From NCBI GenBank assembly GCA_004555735.1, contig SFHH01000010.1:1-32404 (forward strand): 32,404 nucleotides of DNA, given 5' to 3'. Below the pieces are notes generated by a model. The model worked only from the letters and a program-made list of their open reading frames with translations. It had not been told where the DNA came from and made no database searches. The stretch comes from Acidaminococcus fermentans (GTDB lineage: Bacteria; Bacillota_C; Negativicutes; Acidaminococcales; Acidaminococcaceae). Both the position numbers and the translations under genes were made by a program. Shown here piece after piece: positions 14,279 to 22,335 of the stretch; the first letter of the stretch is position 1, and every line of letters starts with the position of its first letter.

Positions 14279-14576
14279 AAGCATTTCCTCCCGCATGCTG
14301 TAAAAATCTCTTCAATATATACATCCTTGTAGACAGTCTTTTCACAAGATTCCTCGAATTCTTACATTTGTACAAAATTCCACTGGCTACGTCCATTATT
14401 ATAAACTATTTTACACTCTCCTGCATGTTTTTTTGTAAACTTTTTGAGAAGAAAATTTTTCCCCGTATTCTGCCTGCTTCCTTTAAGAGAGTCCTTTCAG
14501 CCCCTTGTTTTTTGTGATTTAACAATATATAATTTTTACTTGAAGTTTGACACATGAAAGGTTAGAGGTGAACTGA
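14279..14576. other. AT-rich divergent intergenic region upstream of rnfC
   Basis: 298 bp without a gene. It is much more AT-rich than its surroundings, with several T and A tracts. It holds the rnf promoter at its right end. A clean promoter for the leftward radical SAM gene was not found. TTGTGATTTAACAA (14512-14525) has Rex-like half-sites, but with the wrong spacing. No small gene with a credible ribosome site was seen. Confidence 0.6.
14505..14533 (+). promoter_or_regulatory. Promoter of the rnf operon
   Basis: TTGTTT (14505-14510) and a consensus TATAAT (14528-14533) are separated by 17 bp. Transcription should start near 14540, giving a leader of about 37 nt ending in AGAGGTG, 6 nt before the rnfC ATG. 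Confidence 0.75.
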
Positions 14577-15944
14577 ATGTCTGCACAAGAAGCAAGTTTC
14601 ATGGGCGGTGTAGAAGTACCCCCCAGCAAGTCCTTGACCGACAAAGTGGCCATCGAAAGATGCCCGGCTCCGGACGTGGTGTACATTCCTCTTTCCCAGC
14701 ACATTGGTGCTCCGGCAAAACCGGTGGTGAAACCAGGGGATAAGGTCACGATCGGACAGGTGATTGGTGAAGCAGGCGGTTTCGTCAGCACCAACATCCA
14801 TGCCAGCGTCAGCGGCATGGTCATGAAGCTGGAAAATCGGTATATGCCCAACGGCATGATTTCCCAGTGCGTGGTCATCAAGAATGATGGCCAGGACACC
14901 CTGTGCGAGGATATCAAACCCCGCAGCGAAGAAGAGATCACCCCGGATCTGATCCGTCAGGTCCTGCGGGAAAAAGGGATCGCCGGCATGGGCGGCGCCA
15001 CCTTCCCCACGGCGGTGAAGTATGCTCCTCCCAAGGAAGGCCACTGCCCCATCGACACGATCCTCCTGAACGGGATCGAATGTGAACCCTTCGTCACGGC
15101 GGATCACCGTACCCTCCTGGAATACGCTGACGAGATCATCCAAGGGCTGAAGTACTTCATGCTGGCCTCCGGCGCTGCCAAAGGCGTCATCGGCATCGAA
15201 GACAACAAACCCGATGCCATCGAACTGATGCAGAAGAAAGTGGCTGGCGAAGCCAACATCGAAGTCTGCGTCTGCAAGGAAAAATATCCTCAGGGCTCTG
15301 AAAAGCACCTGATCTATGCCGCTACCGGCCGTACCGTCCCTGATCGGGGCCTGCCAGCGGATGTGGGCGTCATCGTGGACAACGTAGGCACTGCTGTAGC
15401 AGCCTGCCGCGCTGTGAAGAACAATGTCCCCCTGTACGAAAGAGTCGTGACCATCAGCGGTGACGGCGTGAAGAAACCGGGGAACTATATCGTCCGTCTG
15501 GGGACCCTCTACAGCGACGCTGTGGAAAAAGCCGCCGGTGGCCTGGAAGGAGCTCCCGGCAAGATCGTTTCCGGCGGGATGATGATGGGTTTTGCCGTCA
15601 ACTCCCTGGATTACCCCATCACCAAAGGTTCCAGCGGTCTCTTGATCTTCAATTCCAACTCTCCTTTTGCCCAGTATCATGAACCGGATCCCTGCGTGCA
15701 CTGCGCCCGCTGTGTGGATGCCTGCCCCATGAAGCTGGAACCCACGGAAATCGTCCAGGCTGTGAAGAAGCAGAACTGGGAAGATGCGGAACGGTTCTTC
15801 TGCCATGCCTGCATCGAATGCGGTTCCTGTGCTTTCGTATGCCCTGCCCATATTCCTCTGGTGCAGTACATCCGGATGGGCAAGCAATTTATCAGAGGGA
15901 AAGGTGACGGCGGTCACAACCCCTTCTATAAATTCGACAAATAA
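14577..15944 (+). CDS. rnfC: Rnf complex subunit RnfC
   Basis: A 455-residue peripheral subunit of the ion-translocating ferredoxin:NAD+ oxidoreductase. RnfC binds NAD(H) and FMN and carries two [4Fe-4S] clusters. The N-terminal barrel-sandwich region (PLSQHIGAPAKPVVKPGDKV) is followed by the NADH/FMN-binding fold with GMGGATFPTAVK and the LLNGIECEPF motif. The two cluster motifs are CVHCARCVDACP (from Cys373) and CHACIECGSCAFVCP (from Cys409). Length is normal. It is the first gene of the operon, with AGAGGTG before ATG 14577. rnfD starts 26 bp after its stop. Codon choice in this operon is strongly biased, as in highly expressed genes. Confidence 0.97.
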   Translation: MSAQEASFMGGVEVPPSKSLTDKVAIERCPAPDVVYIPLSQHIGAPAKPVVKPGDKVTIGQVIGEAGGFVSTNIHASVSGMVMKLENRYMPNGMISQCVVIKNDGQDTLCEDIKPRSEEEITPDLIRQVLREKGIAGMGGATFPTAVKYAPPKEGHCPIDTILLNGIECEPFVTADHRTLLEYADEIIQGLKYFMLASGAAKGVIGIEDNKPDAIELMQKKVAGEANIEVCVCKEKYPQGSEKHLIYAATGRTVPDRGLPADVGVIVDNVGTAVAACRAVKNNVPLYERVVTISGDGVKKPGNYIVRLGTLYSDAVEKAAGGLEGAPGKIVSGGMMMGFAVNSLDYPITKGSSGLLIFNSNSPFAQYHEPDPCVHCARCVDACPMKLEPTEIVQAVKKQNWEDAERFFCHACIECGSCAFVCPAHIPLVQYIRMGKQFIRGKGDGGHNPFYKFDK

Positions 15945-15970
15945 TTTCGCGAAAGGACTGGATATCGATT

Positions 15971-17005
15971 ATGGAACCTATTAAAGAACCGAAACCGCTG
16001 GTTCTCGTTTCCTCGTCTCCCCACATGCACTGTGGGCTCACCATCAGCAAGTCCATGCGGGAAGTCATCCTGGCACTGGTACCGGCTGTCCTGGCTTCTG
16101 TCTATTATTTCCGCGTAGATGCGGTCCGTGTGATCGTTTGCTGCGTGCTTTCTGCCATTATCTTTGAAAAACTGGCCAATAAGGTCATGGGCGTGAAGAA
16201 GGATACCGTCAAGGACGGTTCCGCAGCCCTCACCGGCCTGCTGCTGGCCCTGTGCCTGCCTGCTTCCCTGCCCAGCTACATGGCTGTCCTGGGCGGCATG
16301 TTCGCCGTAGTGATCGGCAAAGCCATCTTCGGCGGCCTGGGCAAGAACATCTTCAACCCGGCCCACATCGGCCGTGCCATCCTGCTGGCTTCTTTCCCCC
16401 AGCAGATGACCACCTGGGTCATCCCCGCTACCAAAGCGGCTGCTGTAACGGCTGCCACGGCCGGGGCAGATGCCACCACCGCCGCTACGCCTCTGGCTGT
16501 GATGCGTATGACGGAAAAAGTATGGCAAGCTGGCGGTGCCGCTGCTTCCCAGCTGCCTCCTCTGTCCGATCTCTTCATCGGCAACATCGGCGGTTCCCTG
16601 GGTGAAACCTGCGTACCGGCTCTGGTCCTGGGTGGCCTGTACCTGATCTGGAAAAAGCTCATCGACTGGCGCATCCCTGTGTTCTATCTGGCCACGGTAG
16701 CCGTGCTCACTGGGATCTACGGCGCTGTGATGGGGTATCCTTCCACTTTCCCTCTGTACCATCTGTTTGCCGGTGGCCTGATGATCGGTGCCTTCTTCAT
16801 GGCTACTGACTGGGTCACTTCCCCCATCACCAAGAAGGGCAAGATCATCTATGCCATCGGGCTGGGCGTCCTGACTTCCCTGATCCGTCTGCGGGGCAGC
16901 TACACGGAAGGCGTGTGCTATTCCATCCTGATGATGAACATGGTCACTCCTATGATTGACCGGTTCGTACGGAATGTATCCTTCGGAGGAGGTCAGAAAA
17001 AATGA
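15971..17005 (+). CDS. rnfD: Rnf complex subunit RnfD
   Basis: A 344-residue polytopic subunit with covalent FMN. The attachment motif D-x-x-S/T-G-A-T-P-L is seen as DATTAATPLA, which makes Thr173 the likely flavin site. Other family marks are TGLLLALCLPASLPSY, GKNIFNPAHIGRA, IGNIGGSLGETC and ATDWVTSPITKKGK. A segment rich in Ala and Thr just before the flavin motif makes it slightly longer than many homologues. Its TGA stop overlaps the rnfG start (ATGA), indicating translational coupling. Confidence 0.96.
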   Translation: MEPIKEPKPLVLVSSSPHMHCGLTISKSMREVILALVPAVLASVYYFRVDAVRVIVCCVLSAIIFEKLANKVMGVKKDTVKDGSAALTGLLLALCLPASLPSYMAVLGGMFAVVIGKAIFGGLGKNIFNPAHIGRAILLASFPQQMTTWVIPATKAAAVTAATAGADATTAATPLAVMRMTEKVWQAGGAAASQLPPLSDLFIGNIGGSLGETCVPALVLGGLYLIWKKLIDWRIPVFYLATVAVLTGIYGAVMGYPSTFPLYHLFAGGLMIGAFFMATDWVTSPITKKGKIIYAIGLGVLTSLIRLRGSYTEGVCYSILMMNMVTPMIDRFVRNVSFGGGQKK

Positions 17006-17571
17006 GCAACCTCTTTGTTAAATACACCGGCATCCTGGCCGTCATCTGCGGCGTCAGCGTAGGTCTCGTAGCTGCTGCCAATGAAGGGACCAAGGATACC
17101 ATCGCCAAAAAACACGAAGCCGATACCCGGGCTGCCTACAAGGTAGTGCTGCCGGAACTGGGCGACCTGAAGAAGCTGCCGGCTCCCGGCGGACTGATCA
17201 CCGATGTGCAGCAGTCCAACAAGAACGGCAAGCCCAACGGCTACATCTACACCGTGACCCCCAGCGGCTACGGCGGAAAAGTGACCCTGATGGTGGGCAT
17301 CTCCAAGAATGGAGACAAAATCACCGGGATCAAGGTCATGAACCACAGCGAAACCCCTGGCCTGGGTGCCAAGAGTACGGAACCCGCCTGGCAGGCCCAA
17401 TTCAAAGGCAAACCTCTGAAAGAGGCTCTTGTGGTCACTAAACAGGAAGCGGGCAAACCCAATGAGATCAAAGCCATCACTGCGGCGACCATCACTTCCA
17501 GAGCTGTGGTCACCGGCGTCAATGCCGCCCGGGAAGACTACATGAAGAATCATGCCAACGGAAAGGACTGA
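17002..17571 (+). CDS. rnfG: Rnf complex subunit RnfG
   Basis: A 189-residue subunit with one N-terminal membrane helix (about 8-25) and an exposed FMN-binding domain. The flavinylation motif is ITAATITS, with Thr163 as the expected FMN-carrying residue. The Asp usual at the motif's start is Lys here, and Ala replaces Gly. MNHSETPGLGAK is the conserved substrate-side loop of the FMN-binding domain. It overlaps rnfD by 4 bp, and rnfE follows after 5 bp. Confidence 0.96.
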   Translation: MSNLFVKYTGILAVICGVSVGLVAAANEGTKDTIAKKHEADTRAAYKVVLPELGDLKKLPAPGGLITDVQQSNKNGKPNGYIYTVTPSGYGGKVTLMVGISKNGDKITGIKVMNHSETPGLGAKSTEPAWQAQFKGKPLKEALVVTKQEAGKPNEIKAITAATITSRAVVTGVNAAREDYMKNHANGKD

Positions 17572-17576
17572 TCGAG

Positions 17577-18173
17577 ATGCTGCATGAATTGACCAAAGGT
17601 ATCATCAAGGAAAACCCGTTGTTCGTCCAGCTGCTGGGTGTGTGTCCGTCGCTGGCCACCAGTACTTCTCTGACCAACGCCATCGGTATGGGCTGTGCCT
17701 TTACCTTCGTTCTGGTATTCACCAACATGATCATCGCTGCCATCCGGAAACTGATTCCGGACCAGATCCACATCCCCTGCTATATCGTGGTCATCGCATC
17801 TGTGGTGACCGTATTGGAAATGCTGATGAACGCTTTCGTGCCGGCGCTGTACGCAGCCCTGGGCGTATTCGTTCCTCTGATCGTAGTTAACTGTATCGTC
17901 CTGGGCCGTGCGGAAGCTTTCGCCTGCGACCATGGGATCATCGCTTCCGCTCTGGATGCCATCGGCATGGGCATCGGTTTCACTTTCGCCCTTAGTTGCA
18001 TCGCCTGCTTCCGGGAACTGATCGGAGCCGGCAAACTGCTCGACCATGCCGTCCTGCCCGCTGCGTACCAGCCGGTGCTGATCTTCATCCTGCCGGCTGG
18101 AGCCTTCCTGACCATGGGCTTTGTCTTCGCTACGGTCAACTACTTCAAAGAAAGAGGTGCTCACAATGCATAG
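17577..18173 (+). CDS. rnfE: Rnf complex subunit RnfE
   Basis: A 198-residue membrane subunit with six predicted helices. It is homologous to NqrD and paralogous to RnfA. Marks: LTKGIIKENPLFVQLLGVCPSLA near the start, FVPLIVVNCIVLGRAEAFA in the middle and the closing FATVNYFK. In the Rnf/Nqr structures this pair of subunits holds a membrane [2Fe-2S] cluster through Cys residues, and Cys in LLGVCPS and in VVNCIVLGRAEAFA are at the conserved positions. Its stop overlaps the rnfA start by 8 bp. Confidence 0.96.
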   Translation: MLHELTKGIIKENPLFVQLLGVCPSLATSTSLTNAIGMGCAFTFVLVFTNMIIAAIRKLIPDQIHIPCYIVVIASVVTVLEMLMNAFVPALYAALGVFVPLIVVNCIVLGRAEAFACDHGIIASALDAIGMGIGFTFALSCIACFRELIGAGKLLDHAVLPAAYQPVLIFILPAGAFLTMGFVFATVNYFKERGAHNA

Positions 18174-18741
18174 TACTTTCGGCATTCTCTTCAGTTCCAT
18201 CTTCGTTTCTAACATCATCCTGTCCCGGTTCCTGGGAATGTGCTCCTTCCTGGGGGTTTCCAAGAACTTCAAGAATTCCGTAGGCATGAGTGCTGCCGTA
18301 TCCTTCGTCATGCTGCTGTCCACCATGCTCTCCTACGCCTGCTACCATCTGCTCCTGGTGCCCTATCACCTGGAATACCTGAAGACCCTGGTCTTCATCC
18401 TGGCCATCGCCACCCTGGTACAGCTGGTCGAAATGTTCATGAAAAAGGCCATGCCCTCCCTGCACAAAGCCATGGGTATCTACCTGCCGCTGATCACCAC
18501 TAACTGCGCCATCCTGGGTATCGCTCTGATCAACGTGGAAAGCAACTACAGCTTCCTGGATTCCTGCGTGAACTCCATCGGTACGTCCATTGGTTACACC
18601 ATGGCCATCCTGCTGTTCTCCTGCATCCGGGAACGTCTGGACGAAAAGGCTCTGCCCAAATGCCTCCAGAACCTTCCCATTGCTTTGATCACCGCCAGCT
18701 GCATGTCCATTTCCATGATGGGGATGAGCGGCATCCATTGA
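18166..18741 (+). CDS. rnfA: Rnf complex subunit RnfA
   Basis: A 191-residue six-helix membrane subunit, paralogous to RnfE in inverted topology and homologous to NqrE. Marks: FVSNIILSRFLGMCSFLGVSK with the conserved Cys, IYLPLITTNCAILGIAL with the second Cys, and the closing MSISMMGMSGI. ATG 18166 overlaps the end of rnfE and has AGAGGTG upstream. A longer frame beginning at 18121 is rnfE sequence in another frame. rnfB follows after 18 bp. Confidence 0.96.
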   Translation: MHSTFGILFSSIFVSNIILSRFLGMCSFLGVSKNFKNSVGMSAAVSFVMLLSTMLSYACYHLLLVPYHLEYLKTLVFILAIATLVQLVEMFMKKAMPSLHKAMGIYLPLITTNCAILGIALINVESNYSFLDSCVNSIGTSIGYTMAILLFSCIRERLDEKALPKCLQNLPIALITASCMSISMMGMSGIH

Positions 18742-18759
18742 GTTAGGAGCTGAATAATT

Positions 18760-19677
18760 ATGATTATGACTGCTGTGATTCTGGTCGCAGTGCTGGGTGG
18801 CGCATTCGGCCTGGTACTGGCTACGGCCAGCAAGAAATTTGCCGTTGAAGAAGATCCCCGGATCGGGGAGATCACCAACCTGCTGCCCGGCGCTAACTGC
18901 GGCGGGTGCGGGTATGCCGGCTGCGGCGCCATGGCTGATGCCATCGTTTCCGGTCAGGAAAAAGACGCCACCAAATGCGTAGTCTGCAGCGCTGAGAACA
19001 AAAAAGCCATTGCCGCTGTCATGGGTGTGGAAAGCAACGATGACGAAAACACCGTCCGGAGCATCCCCCGTCTCCACTGCAATGGCTGCACCGCCAACCG
19101 GACCCCTGTGGCCAACCGGGCAGGCATCAAGAACTGCTATGTGAAAGCTGCCAATGCTGGCGGCCCTGGCCAGTGCAACTTCGGCTGCTTCGGAGACGGT
19201 GCCTGCGTGGACGCCTGCAACTTCGGTGCCCTGAAGATCGGCGAGAACGGACTGCCGGAATTCAACTACAACAAATGCGTCAGTTGCGGTGCCTGCTCCA
19301 AAGCCTGCCCTCAGCTGCTGATCGAAATGATCCCGGCGGACAAGAAAGTCCTGGTCCAGTGCAACAACCGGGAAAAGGGCAAAGCCGCTATGACCAACTG
19401 CAAGGTGTCCTGCATCAGCTGCGGCATCTGCGTGAAGACCTGCCCCAAACAGGCCATCACCCTGGAAGACGGGCCCAACGGCAGTATCCCGGTCATCGAC
19501 TACACCAAGTGCGTGGGCTGCGGCCTGTGCACCATGAAGTGCCCTCGGAAGTGCCTGGTGAAGATCAATCCTGTCACCGGTACGCCTGAAGCTCCTGCCA
19601 AGGCAGAACCCACCGGCTGCGCCTGCTGTGCCATGGCCGACCAGTGCCCGTCCGCCCAAGCCCAAAAGCAGAGATAA
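18760..19677 (+). CDS. rnfB: Rnf complex subunit RnfB (ferredoxin-accepting iron-sulfur protein)
   Basis: A 305-residue subunit with one N-terminal membrane helix (1-25). It is the entry point for electrons from ferredoxin. The cluster-rich sequence has the GANCGGCGYAGCG motif (from Cys47), CVVC, then CNGC, and two ferredoxin-like pairs: CNFGCFGDGACVDAC / CVSCGACSKACP and CISCGICVKTCP / CVGCGLCTMKCPRKC. The C-terminal tail ends in a Cys cluster (GCACCAMADQCPS). ATG 18760 lies 10 nt after TAGGAG, and an in-frame ATG at 18766 is the alternative. It completes the clostridial order C-D-G-E-A-B, and apbE follows after 13 bp. Confidence 0.96.
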   Translation: MIMTAVILVAVLGGAFGLVLATASKKFAVEEDPRIGEITNLLPGANCGGCGYAGCGAMADAIVSGQEKDATKCVVCSAENKKAIAAVMGVESNDDENTVRSIPRLHCNGCTANRTPVANRAGIKNCYVKAANAGGPGQCNFGCFGDGACVDACNFGALKIGENGLPEFNYNKCVSCGACSKACPQLLIEMIPADKKVLVQCNNREKGKAAMTNCKVSCISCGICVKTCPKQAITLEDGPNGSIPVIDYTKCVGCGLCTMKCPRKCLVKINPVTGTPEAPAKAEPTGCACCAMADQCPSAQAQKQR

Positions 19678-19690
19678 AACGAGGACTTCT

Positions 19691-20692
19691 ATGAAAAAAC
19701 TATTAGCTTCGCTTCTGGTTTTCAGCAGCCTGACTTGTGCAGGCTGCTTTTTTCAAGCCGAAAAACACGAAGACACCCGGTTCATGATGGACACCATCGT
19801 GACCATCACCACCACCGGAGACAGCAAAAAAGACCTGGAAAGCGCCGCCAATGACGCCTTCCAACTGTTCCAGACCATCGCCAACCAGACGGATCCCTAT
19901 ACAAAACAGGGTCCGGAAGACCTGTACGCCGTGAACCAAAGTGCCGGCCAGGGGCCTCACAAGGCCTCCCCCTATCTCATGGACATCCTAAGCAAGGTAC
20001 GGCCCATGGGGAACCGAAATCTGGATCTGTCTCTGGGTCCAGTGATCCAGGTGTGGAACGCCCATAAAGAAGCCAAAACCGTTCCCAGTGAAGGGGAAAT
20101 CACCCAGGCACTGGCCAAAACCGGTCCTGAGAAGTATACTGTAGACACAGCCGCCAATACGGTGACTCTGGCCCCTGGTGCCCAGCTGGATCTGGGTGCA
20201 GTGGCCAAAGGCTATGCGGTGGAACAGACGGCGGACCTCTTGAGCCGGGACAAACGGGTCAAGACCGCCCTCATCAACGCCGGGGGCAACATCAAGGTGC
20301 TGGGCACCAAAGATGACGGCAGCCCCTGGAAAATCGGCGTCCAAGATCCCCGGAATCCCCAGAAGATCCTGGGGACCCTGGCAGTGAAGGACGGTACGGC
20401 CATCGCCACCAGCGGGGATTACCAACGGTACTATGAAGTGGACGGGAAGCGGTACCACCACATCCTGGACCCCCGGACCGGCTGGCCCGCCTGGCATGCC
20501 CGCTCCGTCACCATAGTCACCCATTCGGCCTTCTGGGCAGACTATTATTCCACCCTGCTCTTTGTCCTGCCGGAAGACAAAGCCATGGCCCTGGTGGAAA
20601 AAGATCCCAACCTGGAAATGCTCTATGTGGACCTGGAGGGGAAGACCTATGTATCTTCCGGCCTGAAAGACATCTATACCCCGGAAAAATAA
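19691..20692 (+). CDS. apbE: FAD:protein FMN transferase ApbE, exported
   Basis: A 333-residue flavin transferase that moves FMN from FAD onto Thr in target motifs outside the membrane. Its probable targets are RnfD Thr173 and RnfG Thr163, encoded upstream in the same operon. The signal peptide (MKKLLASLLVFSSLTCAGC) ends in a probable lipobox Cys. Family motifs: FMMDTIVTI, LDLGAVAKGYAVEQ, ALINAGGNIKVLG, TSGDYQRYYEVDGKRYHHILDPRTG and the metal-binding ADYYST (normally AD..aT). ATG 19691 is the start with a signal peptide. It is 13 bp from rnfB and 9 bp before the next gene, so it very probably belongs to the Rnf transcript. Confidence 0.95.
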   Translation: MKKLLASLLVFSSLTCAGCFFQAEKHEDTRFMMDTIVTITTTGDSKKDLESAANDAFQLFQTIANQTDPYTKQGPEDLYAVNQSAGQGPHKASPYLMDILSKVRPMGNRNLDLSLGPVIQVWNAHKEAKTVPSEGEITQALAKTGPEKYTVDTAANTVTLAPGAQLDLGAVAKGYAVEQTADLLSRDKRVKTALINAGGNIKVLGTKDDGSPWKIGVQDPRNPQKILGTLAVKDGTAIATSGDYQRYYEVDGKRYHHILDPRTGWPAWHARSVTIVTHSAFWADYYSTLLFVLPEDKAMALVEKDPNLEMLYVDLEGKTYVSSGLKDIYTPEK

Positions 20693-20701
20693 GGAGACCT
20701 T

Positions 20702-21079
20702 ATGCGCAAGAATGATTTTTGGCTGATCCTGGTCCTGCTGGTACTAGCAGCAGGGAGCTGGTTCCTGTTCCGTTCCGACAGTACGGCCAAGGATAAAGTC
20801 CTGGTGGTCCGGAAAGACCAACAGGTGCTCCAGCGGATCGAACTGAAAAAAGTGACCTCGGAGACCAAGCTGATCGTCCCCGTGGAACATGGGGAACTGG
20901 TGATCGCCTACGACAAAGACGGAGGCCGGGTGATTTCTTCCCCCTGTCCGGACCAGGTCTGCGTCCATCAGGGCAAGATCACCCGTTCCGGCCAGACCAT
21001 TGCCTGCGTACCGGAAAAAGTCCTTGTCACTCTTACCACTGCAACAAAGGAGAATGATCATGACGCCATCCTCCGCTAA
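20702..21079 (+). CDS. NusG domain II (NGN-II-like) membrane-anchored protein
   Basis: A 125-residue protein with one N-terminal membrane helix (DFWLILVLLVLAAGSWFLF) and an exposed beta-rich domain of the NusG_II type: CPDQVCVHQGKITRSGQTIACVPEKVLVTL. Three Cys residues (in CPDQVC and IAC) are characteristic of this stand-alone family. Proteins of this kind are often encoded with apbE and the 'Gx transporter' gene in clostridia and relatives, but the role is not established. It overlaps the next gene by 20 bp. Given the context it may help in maturation of exported flavoproteins; this is inference. Confidence 0.85.
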   Translation: MRKNDFWLILVLLVLAAGSWFLFRSDSTAKDKVLVVRKDQQVLQRIELKKVTSETKLIVPVEHGELVIAYDKDGGRVISSPCPDQVCVHQGKITRSGQTIACVPEKVLVTLTTATKENDHDAILR

Positions 21080-21587
21080 ACTATCCATCCATGAAATCAC
21101 CCAGCTGGGAGTCCTTTTGGCAGCTGCCATCGCTCTCCGGCTGGCAGAAACCAGCCTGGCCTGGCTGCTGCCTCTGCCGGGAGCCCACCTGGGACTGGCC
21201 AATACAGTGACCATCATCGTCCTGTACCTGTACGGTCCGGGCAAAGGAACCCTGTTCCTGGCCAGCCGCATCCTCCTCACCGGACTGCTCTTCACCGGGC
21301 TTCTGACACCCGGTTTCCTGATCGGGCTGGGGGGCGCGGCCCTGAGCTTTGTGGGCATGGCTTTGGGAGAGAAGCACCATTGGTTCTCCATCATCGGGAT
21401 CGGCCTTTTGGGAGCCTTCCTCCACAACTGCGGACAGATCCTGGTGGCAGTGGCCATCATGCGGACCCCGGCCCTGTTCTCCTACCTGCCGGTGCTGATC
21501 GCCATCGGCATCCCCACCGGCCTGTTCACCGGCTTTTTGGCCAGCTTCTTCCTGGAGAGGATGAAGGAGAAAGGGACTGCTGCTTAA
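21060..21587 (+). CDS. Gx-transporter / heptaprenyl-diphosphate-synthase-component-I-like membrane protein
   Basis: A 175-residue protein with about five membrane helices, of the family named both 'heptaprenyl diphosphate synthase component I' and 'Gx transporter'. Recognisable parts are AAAIALRLAETSLAWLLPLPGAHLGLANTVTIIVLY, GFLIGLGGAALSF, GAFLHNCGQILVAV and a final LASFFLERMK. The fold resembles ECF transporter S components, and the polyprenyl synthase name is probably wrong for most members. The start at 21060 is preferred (AAAGGAG 7 nt upstream). The ATG at 21054 is too close to that site. It overlaps the NusG_II gene, and together with apbE it may supply flavin or quinone-related substrate to the Rnf system (inference). 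Confidence 0.85.
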   Translation: MTPSSAKLSIHEITQLGVLLAAAIALRLAETSLAWLLPLPGAHLGLANTVTIIVLYLYGPGKGTLFLASRILLTGLLFTGLLTPGFLIGLGGAALSFVGMALGEKHHWFSIIGIGLLGAFLHNCGQILVAVAIMRTPALFSYLPVLIAIGIPTGLFTGFLASFFLERMKEKGTAA

Positions 21588-21596
21588 GCAGCAGTC
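21575..21596. terminator. Perfect palindrome over the stop codon of the Gx-transporter gene
   Basis: A 22-bp perfect palindrome GACTGCTGCTT/AAGCAGCAGTC contains the TAA stop. No T run follows, so it is probably a weak terminator or an mRNA 3' end. It shares the CTGCTGC core with other hairpins of this window. Confidence 0.4.
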
Positions 21597-21625
21597 TCGT
21601 CAACCATATAAGGAGCTTCAAACCC

Positions 21626-22273
21626 ATGGAACCTGCAAAAACCTTTGACGAACTGAAAAAACAACTGGAGGACTGTACGGCCTGCCCGCTGCGCCAGGAC
21701 TGCCAGGCCCCGGTGGGCTGGTTCGGCAGCCTGGAAAGCCCCCTGATGATCGTAGGAGAAGGACCGGGCGGCGTGGAGGACGACTACGGCTGTCCCCTCA
21801 TCGGCCCCAGCGGCCAGTTGCTGGATCGGGCCCTCTGGTCCGTCCGGATCACCCGGGACCGGGTCTACACCACCAATGTAATCAAATGCCGGCCCAAAGG
21901 GAACCGGACCCCTACCGTGGAAGAAGGGGCCTTCTGTGCCCAAAAATGGCTGGAACAGGAAATCCGGCTGCTCCGGCCCAAGGTGATCCTGGCCCTTGGC
22001 AGTGTGGCCCTCCGGTATTTCAAGGGACCGGAAGCCCGGATCACCCGAGAACGAGGCCAATGGTTCACCACCGCTGAGGGGATCCCCTGCCTGGCCACCT
22101 TCCACCCTTCCTATCTGCTCCGGCTCACCGGCCAGTCCCAGATTGCCGCCAAATGGGAAGTCTTCCACGACCTGGAAGCTGTGAAGGCCAAGATAGAAGA
22201 GCAGTGCCCCGGGTACAGCTGGAACAGCGGAGCCCCGGTGCATCTGTTTGAGTTGTTCAGGAAAAGAAGCTGA
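21626..22273 (+). CDS. Uracil-DNA glycosylase, family 4-like iron-sulfur type
   Basis: A 215-residue DNA-repair enzyme that removes uracil from DNA. The four cluster cysteines of the family can be placed: CTACPL near the N-terminus gives two, and KCRP and FCAQKW give the others. Motif A is GEGPGGVEDDYGCPLIGPSGQLLD (usual GEaPG..ED..G.PFvGr.G.lLd), and the active-site strand is ATFHPSYLLR. The short C-terminal tail is poorly conserved. ATG 21626 has AAGGAG 10 nt upstream. It is separated from the Rnf-linked genes by a palindrome and from the next gene by a clear terminator, so it may be expressed by read-through or from an unseen promoter. Confidence 0.9.
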   Translation: MEPAKTFDELKKQLEDCTACPLRQDCQAPVGWFGSLESPLMIVGEGPGGVEDDYGCPLIGPSGQLLDRALWSVRITRDRVYTTNVIKCRPKGNRTPTVEEGAFCAQKWLEQEIRLLRPKVILALGSVALRYFKGPEARITRERGQWFTTAEGIPCLATFHPSYLLRLTGQSQIAAKWEVFHDLEAVKAKIEEQCPGYSWNSGAPVHLFELFRKRS

Positions 22274-22301
22274 AAAGGCTGCCGCATTGCGGCAGCCTTT
22301 T
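22273..22301 (+). terminator. Rho-independent terminator after the glycosylase gene
   Basis: A perfect 13-bp stem AAAAGGCTGCCGC (22273-22285 with 22289-22301) has loop ATT and a T-rich 3' end. It begins in the stop codon itself. A TAAAAT (22308-22313) just beyond could be the -10 of a promoter for the next gene, but no good -35 is visible. Confidence 0.85.
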
Positions 22302-22335
22302 CTGTGTTAAAATAGAAGAAAGAGAGGTGTTTCCT

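Noticed and set aside
14512..14525. Possible Rex (NADH-sensing) site TTGTGATTTAACAA in the rnf promoter
   Set aside because: The half-sites look right but are four bases too close for the 18-bp Rex operator. The position between -35 and -10 is suggestive, but this is not enough to call.
14577..15944. rnfC as NADH-quinone oxidoreductase subunit F
   Set aside because: The N-terminal barrel-sandwich region, the two ferredoxin-type motifs near the C-terminus and the following rnfDGEAB genes identify RnfC.
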